This document shows positions 59,622-64,000 of a stretch of 64,000 nt of DNA, in pieces. Position numbers and translations under genes: made by a program. The stretch is taken from contig NZ_JAYDZX010000017.1 of NCBI RefSeq assembly GCF_035607535.1, positions 248,001 through 312,000 of the forward strand, given 5' to 3'. The stretch's first letter is position 1. Each line of letters starts with the position of its first letter. Source of the stretch: Salinimicrobium sp035607535 (GTDB lineage: Bacteria; Bacteroidota; Bacteroidia; Flavobacteriales; Flavobacteriaceae). Under the pieces are notes generated by a model. The model did no database searches. It was not told where the DNA came from and saw only the letters and a list, made by a program, of their open reading frames with translations.

Positions 59622-60473
59622 TTAATTTAAATTTACCACTGGCACCTGTTCCCAATCAATCATATTATCTGCAGTTTGAATATCAATGAATTTGAAATCT
59701 TCTAACCATCTGTTAAGTTTTTTTTCAGCTCCTTTTATTCCCACATAGGACTTAAATTTCCTGATAGCAGATAAATCATCAATTACAGGTTGATCAGGGT
59801 CAAAATCCCTTGGGTGTAAATAAGTCATCATGTAGGGTGAGGCTGTCGTCCATTTTTTTACCAATGAATAAGGAAAAAGCCTGAAATAACCTCCCCCAGA
59901 GAAGATTATAGATTTTTTAAACATCGTTATGGAACTAATGGGCATTTCCTTTAACTGGATATCATTGTATTGTATAAAGGAAGGTTTAGCCTCTTTATAA
60001 GAGGGAAATCCTCCGTGGGCTCTTGCGGCTGGAAAAACAGAGGAATCTATTTCAATTCCAAGATTATACAAAATTTCAAAAGCCCATTTATTCCTTTCTG
60101 TTATCGAGAAGCCAGGAGCTCGAAAATATTTAATTTCCTTCCCAGAAATATCCTGAAGAGTTTTAATTGAATGCTCTACGTCCTGTCTAAACTCTATAGG
60201 ATCTTGGGTATATACTAGTTGATGCATTCTTGTATGGGACCCTATTTCATGACCGTGGCTAAGAATTTGCTGGATTACTTCCGGATATTTTTCAGCAATC
60301 CATCCTACACAGAAGAAAGTCGCTTTTGCTTTATGACATTCCAGTTGTTGAAGAATCCGTTCTATATTTAAATGAATTCTGCTTTCAAAAGAATTCCATT
60401 CCTTTTCTGTTCGGGTAGAGGCATTGTCTAAAAGATGGAACCATTCTTCTATGTCAAATGTTAAGATATTCAA
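59622..60473 (-). CDS. Polysaccharide deacetylase (NodB homology, XrtA/DUF3473-type)
   Basis: 283 residues. NodB motif 1 is LTFDIEEWFHLL (the catalytic Asp and metal Asp spaced as FDIEEWF, typical of the exosortase-associated/PEP-CTERM type), motif 2 HGHEIGSHTRMHQ, and motif 3 KYFRAPGFSITE. The DUF3473 tail carries YMMTYLHPRDFDPDQP. It removes N-acetyl groups from polysaccharide or its precursors. It overlaps the acyltransferase gene by 4 bp, in the same transcript. Confidence 0.93.
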   Translation of the reverse strand: MNILTFDIEEWFHLLDNASTRTEKEWNSFESRIHLNIERILQQLECHKAKATFFCVGWIAEKYPEVIQQILSHGHEIGSHTRMHQLVYTQDPIEFRQDVEHSIKTLQDISGKEIKYFRAPGFSITERNKWAFEILYNLGIEIDSSVFPAARAHGGFPSYKEAKPSFIQYNDIQLKEMPISSITMFKKSIIFSGGGYFRLFPYSLVKKWTTASPYMMTYLHPRDFDPDQPVIDDLSAIRKFKSYVGIKGAEKKLNRWLEDFKFIDIQTADNMIDWEQVPVVNLN

Positions 60474-61048
60474 TTTCGTTTAGGTATTTCTTTGATTACT
60501 TTTGCTGGTCTACCGGATGCTATTGTCCATGAAGGAATATCTTTAGTAATTAAGGATCCTGCTCCAATTATAGCTCCTTCACCAATCGTTACACCGGGCA
60601 TTATAACGGTATCCATTCCTACCATTACTCCTTTTCCTATTTTAATTTTTTTCTTTGTATACGGTAATTTTGTAGAATCATCACCAACAAAATAATTTTT
60701 TAAATCTCTTTGATGGCACAATAAGAGACACCGATTTGTGATATGTGCACCTTCTCCAATTTCAATTAATTCAGCGTGATTGAAATCCATCCATACTTCA
60801 TAACCTATAAATGCCCTTTTATCCACCTTTGCTCCCATAATCCGCCAAAGACGAGGACGAATGTATCGGTAATTTAAAGGAGAAAATATTACGGAATACA
60901 TGCAATATTTCAATAAAATAGCTTTGCACACCCCTTTTAATGCACGTGTAATTGCCCTAGTAAAAGTTATGTCACCGTATTCTTCTTCTGAAAAGTTCAG
61001 GCCTACATTTACCAAAGCCTTATAGGCTAGACTATTTTTTTTACCCAT
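60470..61048 (-). CDS. Hexapeptide-repeat (left-handed beta-helix) acyltransferase
   Basis: 192 residues. After an N-terminal helical part (about 1-70) the hexapeptide rungs start: RAFIGYEVWMDFNHAELIEI, then GEGAHITNRCLLLCHQRDLK, KIGKGVMVGMDTVIMPGVTI, and GEGAIIGAGSLITKDIPSWT, ending in IASGRPAKVIKEIP. This is the WbbJ/maltose-acetyltransferase-like type, O-acetylating a sugar of the repeat unit; the acceptor is unknown. Coupled to the deacetylase gene, 1 bp after tagA-like. Confidence 0.9.
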   Translation of the reverse strand: MGKKNSLAYKALVNVGLNFSEEEYGDITFTRAITRALKGVCKAILLKYCMYSVIFSPLNYRYIRPRLWRIMGAKVDKRAFIGYEVWMDFNHAELIEIGEGAHITNRCLLLCHQRDLKNYFVGDDSTKLPYTKKKIKIGKGVMVGMDTVIMPGVTIGEGAIIGAGSLITKDIPSWTIASGRPAKVIKEIPKRN

Positions 61049-61049
61049 G

Positions 61050-61769
61050 TTATATTTTGTTGGTGTAGAGCATGAAAAACATTTTCAGGACGGTAAAAGA
61101 ACGTTTCGTCCTCTGCCATGGGCTCTTCAGACCTTCGGTGACCGCTAAGGCGGCGCCTTCTAAACCGAAATCTATAAGTAATTTTGGGGGGCGTTTTTTG
61201 TTTCCTAAATAAACATCAAAACTGCCACCCAATCCCTGGTACAGAGCAGGGTGGACTGCTAAACAATCCCTCATAAAATACTCTTGTCTTGGGGAGCCCA
61301 TTGCCACAAAAATAATTGAGGGCTTCTTTTTTTTAAGATCTCTGTACAGTGCATTTCTTTCTTCTTCGGATTTAATATATCCGTTTCTGTACCCTTTAAT
61401 CTTAATATTGGGAAAATCCTGTTTCAGTTTTTTTACAGTTGCTTCAATAACCCTGTCCTTACTACCTATGAAATAAAAGGATTTTGTCTTTTGGAATTTT
61501 TTAATAATTTCCAACCAAAGCTCACAACCAGGAATTTTTGCAACTGTGAGACCGGTTTTCTTTCTTATTGCTATTTTAGCACCCACACCATCTACGTAAC
61601 CAATGTTGTGGTGAATCAAGTCCTTTAAATTTGGATCTTCATTGATGATTTTTCTGGCATTGATCGCAATTAAAATTTTCTTTTCATTTTCACAAAATTG
61701 TAGAAGTTGATCAAAATTTTTAAAGGGATAAATCTTTGTGTTATTAACTCGAACTGGCTTAAATGACAT
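61050..61769 (-). CDS. WecG/TagA/CpsF family glycosyltransferase (GT26)
   Basis: 239 residues. The family core is visible: HHNIGYVDGVGAKIAIRKKT (the D-G-x-G motif), KIPGCELWLEIIKKFQKTKS, FYFIGSKDRVIEATVKKLK, IIFVAMGSPRQEYFMRDCLA and the end GLGGSFDVYLGNKKRPPKLL. It transfers a ManNAc-type sugar to a lipid-linked acceptor. The wecB epimerase in the same locus supplies UDP-ManNAc, which makes a ManNAc-containing polymer plausible. Confidence 0.95.
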   Translation of the reverse strand: MSFKPVRVNNTKIYPFKNFDQLLQFCENEKKILIAINARKIINEDPNLKDLIHHNIGYVDGVGAKIAIRKKTGLTVAKIPGCELWLEIIKKFQKTKSFYFIGSKDRVIEATVKKLKQDFPNIKIKGYRNGYIKSEEERNALYRDLKKKKPSIIFVAMGSPRQEYFMRDCLAVHPALYQGLGGSFDVYLGNKKRPPKLLIDFGLEGAALAVTEGLKSPWQRTKRSFTVLKMFFMLYTNKI

Positions 61770-61786
61770 TGAATAAGATTTGAAGA

Positions 61787-62206
61787 TTAGTTTTGGAGCT
61801 TTCCAAATTTACCTGTTCGGATACCAGACCTAATAATTCTGGCAGGATTACCGGCCACAATGGAATTAGAAGGAACATCTTTTGTCACTATTGAACCTGA
61901 ACCAACGACTACTTCATCACCGACTCGAATTCCAGCCATTATAATTGACCTGGAGCCAATAAAACATCTTTTTCCAATAAAAGTGTTTGTTTTTAAATTC
62001 CTACAAAAATCGTGAGTAAACATTATTACTCCTGAAGCTAAATATGTTTCTTGACCAATATGAATACCCTTAGGATTAGTTTTATCTAATCTAGTGCCGA
62101 ATGAAATTCTTGCACTCTTAGCAATATTCATGCAATATATTTTTGTGAAGTACCAGTGTTTAACGGTAATTGCGATTAACCTAACCAATTGACGAAGTTT
62201 AACCAT
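61787..62206 (-). CDS. Second hexapeptide-repeat acyltransferase
   Basis: 139 residues from ATG 62206 (MVKLRQLVRLIAITVKHWYF), which gives an 8-bp overlap with the upstream gene. An earlier ATG at 62257 would give 59 bp of overlap. Left-handed beta-helix rungs: NPKGIHIGQETYLASGVIMF, TFIGKRCFIGSRSIIMAGIR, then VGDEVVVGSGSIVTKDVPSN and SIVAGNPARIIR. The catalytic His is in MFTHDFCRN. It probably acetylates a sugar of the polymer. Confidence 0.88.
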   Translation of the reverse strand: MVKLRQLVRLIAITVKHWYFTKIYCMNIAKSARISFGTRLDKTNPKGIHIGQETYLASGVIMFTHDFCRNLKTNTFIGKRCFIGSRSIIMAGIRVGDEVVVGSGSIVTKDVPSNSIVAGNPARIIRSGIRTGKFGKLQN

Positions 62207-63401
62207 TTTTCGTTTGATAAAATAAATAAAAACTAATCCCATAAAACATCCAGGCATTAGGCCACCTAGAGTAGGTAATTTTATTCATGGTTTTGTTTCG
62301 GGATTGTTGAAAGTAAAATGAGCCGTCCTTTTTATTCTGCATATTGTTAATTGCCCATAAAATTATTTTTTCAGTTAAGTTTGGAAAATCTTTGAACTTA
62401 TCGGTTTTGTAAAGTGTGGGGATTGCTTGAGCTGCACAATGTAAATCAATGGGATAGATACTATTATCATAATATTTCGCTGTTCCATCAGAAAGGAAGA
62501 AATTATCTACCCAGTAATTGAAACCTCTTTCAATATTATCATTAAAGGAGTAATCCTTACAATTTTTCTGGTAAGCTGCTAAAGATTCCAGTTTAAATCC
62601 TGTGTGAAAGTTGTCTCTCCATTTATTTCCGACTTGATCACTGTGTAAAAAAGCTCCATCTTCCTTTTGAGTTTGACATACTGCTCTAGCAGAAATATAA
62701 GCTGCTTTTTGATGCTCGTCATTCTGAGAATAATGAAATATTTTTGATAAAAGTCGCGAGCCTAAAAGTGTGGCATTGTATACTGCTCTATTATCCAAAG
62801 GCGAATATGAAAACATAAAAAGGTTGTCCCGCTTAGAAATACGATTAAGATCTTTTAAAATAAAATCTGCTGATGACACAGCTGTCTCTAAATATCTTTG
62901 ATTGGAAGTGCATTCATAAGCATAAATGAGGGCTTCAGCCACAAACGATGTGGCTACTACAGTAGGTGTTTTTTCTGGAAGGAAAAAGGCTTTAGATTGC
63001 CAATCAAAATTATAGCCCCAGCAAGCACCTGAATATCCATCGGATTTTAAACGGATAACTAAATCTGCTAAAAAATTTATTTTTTCTAAAATATTTTCTG
63101 GAGTACCGAACCTATTATTTCCAGATTGTGCAATTTGATAGAGGTTGCAATAACCTGTCAAAAATAAACCTATTCCTTTAGGATTATAGCCTTTTGTTAT
63201 TCCAACATAGGGTCTAAGATTTATAGGGTTTCTTTTAAATAATTGGATCCAAGCCATTCTTGCCAGTTTTATTTTCTTAAATGGAGTAGCTTGAAAAAGT
63301 TTCGAATTCATTCCATCGTACGGATCCCACCCTTTATACTCTTCTTTCTCACAAAATAGTTGGAGGTCCTGAAAACTCTTTTCGATTTTCTGATTTGTCA
63401 T
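62199..63401 (-). CDS. Alpha/alpha-toroid protein of the polysaccharide locus, function unknown
   Basis: 400 residues, soluble, no signal peptide. Helical throughout, with repeated motif pairs such as GYSGACWGYNFDWQSKAFFL, TPTVVATSFVAEALIYAYEC, QKEDGAFLHSDQV, DNFHTGFKLESLAAYQKNC and QNKKDGSFYFQQSRN. The pattern (W/F-G-Y, D-G-(A/S)-F, H-T-G-F) resembles six-hairpin glycosidase/prenyltransferase toroids. No catalytic pair can be named safely. Similar proteins occur in Bacteroidota exopolysaccharide clusters. It lies between a glycosyltransferase and an acyltransferase, same strand. Confidence 0.72.
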   Translation of the reverse strand: MTNQKIEKSFQDLQLFCEKEEYKGWDPYDGMNSKLFQATPFKKIKLARMAWIQLFKRNPINLRPYVGITKGYNPKGIGLFLTGYCNLYQIAQSGNNRFGTPENILEKINFLADLVIRLKSDGYSGACWGYNFDWQSKAFFLPEKTPTVVATSFVAEALIYAYECTSNQRYLETAVSSADFILKDLNRISKRDNLFMFSYSPLDNRAVYNATLLGSRLLSKIFHYSQNDEHQKAAYISARAVCQTQKEDGAFLHSDQVGNKWRDNFHTGFKLESLAAYQKNCKDYSFNDNIERGFNYWVDNFFLSDGTAKYYDNSIYPIDLHCAAQAIPTLYKTDKFKDFPNLTEKIILWAINNMQNKKDGSFYFQQSRNKTMNKITYSRWPNAWMFYGISFYLFYQTKNG

Positions 63402-63440
63402 AAAATTTTTAAATAAGTCAAAATTATTTTCTTATTTTTT

Positions 63441-64000
63441 CTAACAAAGTGTCGCACTATAAAACTTTAATATATCTGCTGCTCTTTTTTCCCAAGAAAT
63501 ACCTTCAGCAACTTTTCTATTTGCAAGTCCCATGCTTTCAAAATCCTTTTTTCTCTTCAGGATGTAGTGAATCTTAAGGGCAATCGCTTCTTCATCAAAT
63601 TGAGTTACGAAAAAGCCGGCAGGATATTGTTTTGTAAAATTGTTCAAATCTCCATACGGGTAAATTAATATTGGCCTCCCTAACGCTAGATAATCTCCAA
63701 GTTTATTTGGCCAACCCGCTCTTGAAATTACATTATCCCTCCTAATTTGCACGAAAACATCGGAATCCTTTAAATCATCCCCAGATTCTAAATAATCTAT
63801 CCAACCTCTTTCATCTATAACATGTGAGAGATTATATTTCTGCAAATTTGTTTCATTAAGAAAGCTGCCATATGTAACAAACCTTACCTTATCCTTGAAC
63901 TCCGCTCTTCCTATTGCTTTTAGAAAGGGTTCAAGCTCGTTCACTTCTCCATTGCTCATTCCCAAGTAGACAAAATTGATTCTTTTATTTTCAAGGGAAC
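63441..64000 (-). CDS. Glycosyltransferase, C-terminal part; runs off the right edge
   Basis: The frame is open to the window edge (about 186 codons, N terminus outside). Upstream of the Met-like codon at 63965 it continues as NKRINFVYLG, so the gene does not start inside the window. KINFVYLGMSNGE-type entry, VRFVTYGSF, then VIDERGWIDYLES and SRAGWPNKLGDYLALGRPIL look like the GT-B nucleotide-sugar domain of GT4-type enzymes, with E replaced by D in the usual EGFG/E-x7-E region. It begins the visible part of the minus-strand polysaccharide operon. Confidence 0.78.
   Translation of the reverse strand, partial: SLENKRINFVYLGMSNGEVNELEPFLKAIGRAEFKDKVRFVTYGSFLNETNLQKYNLSHVIDERGWIDYLESGDDLKDSDVFVQIRRDNVISRAGWPNKLGDYLALGRPILIYPYGDLNNFTKQYPAGFFVTQFDEEAIALKIHYILKRKKDFESMGLANRKVAEGISWEKRAADILKFYSATLC

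Noticed and set aside
1..64000. tRNA, rRNA, insertion-sequence transposase, integrase or prophage
   Set aside because: I looked for tRNA T-arm patterns, rRNA-like stretches and recombinase/transposase motifs and saw none that could be defended by eye. A covariance search could still find a small RNA.

Overview
The window looks like a chromosomal segment of a marine-type member of the Flavobacteriaceae (Bacteroidota), possibly in the Gramella/Salegentibacter/Salinimicrobium area, though the genus is only a guess. Evidence for the group: a T9SS type B sorting domain, type III glutamine synthetase, long-form PurM, DUF4920, DUF6702 and Lacal_2735 family proteins, Bacteroidota-style -7 elements (TAnnTTTG) and few Shine-Dalgarno sequences. 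I found no rRNA, tRNA, phage, insertion-sequence transposase or CRISPR array.

Layout. 1-5.9 kb: start of an S9 peptidase gene, two small helical-bundle stress proteins, apt, and a BlaI/BlaR1-type regulator pair. 6-19.4 kb: housekeeping metabolism (Ca/Na antiporter, glutamine synthetase III, purM, msrA-like, prfA, pyrF, a cytoplasmic BtuF-like protein, and a fused B12-dependent isobutyryl-CoA mutase, IcmF). 19.8-31.4 kb: a T9SS-secreted protein, a likely operon with DNA ligase D split into separate phosphoesterase and polymerase genes, MarC, a cold-shock protein, a degenerate secreted hydrolase with a DUF1684 protein, a fluoride channel and an M49 peptidase. 32.6-43.4 kb: ilvE, mnmD, grpE-dnaJ, a Na+/drug-type ABC exporter and an NtrC-like regulator. 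44.3-50.9 kb: M1 peptidase, a TatA-type protein, an O-methyltransferase, a DUF559 endonuclease and kynureninase. 51.2-64 kb: an exopolysaccharide/capsule locus, all on the minus strand, from a glycosyltransferase at the right edge through acyltransferases, deacetylase, UDP-GlcNAc 2-epimerase, initiating phosphosugar transferase, Wza, Wzc and Wzi to a beta-barrel protein.

The most unusual content lies between genes. Many intergenic stretches are low-complexity arrays with a strict 7-bp period but different unit sequences. At about ten genes the array starts at the stop codon, with the stop codon forming part of the first unit. A 1.3-kb gap (31.4-32.7 kb) has five copies of an ~80-bp element with inverted ends embedded in such heptads. 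A short palindrome (core CAAAAATG-R-CATTTTTG) recurs both between and inside genes. Further palindromic repeat families lie at 19.5, 43.4-44.1 and 47.2-47.8 kb, and around the DUF559 and GxxExxY genes. All of this was read by eye, so the repeat counts are minimum estimates.
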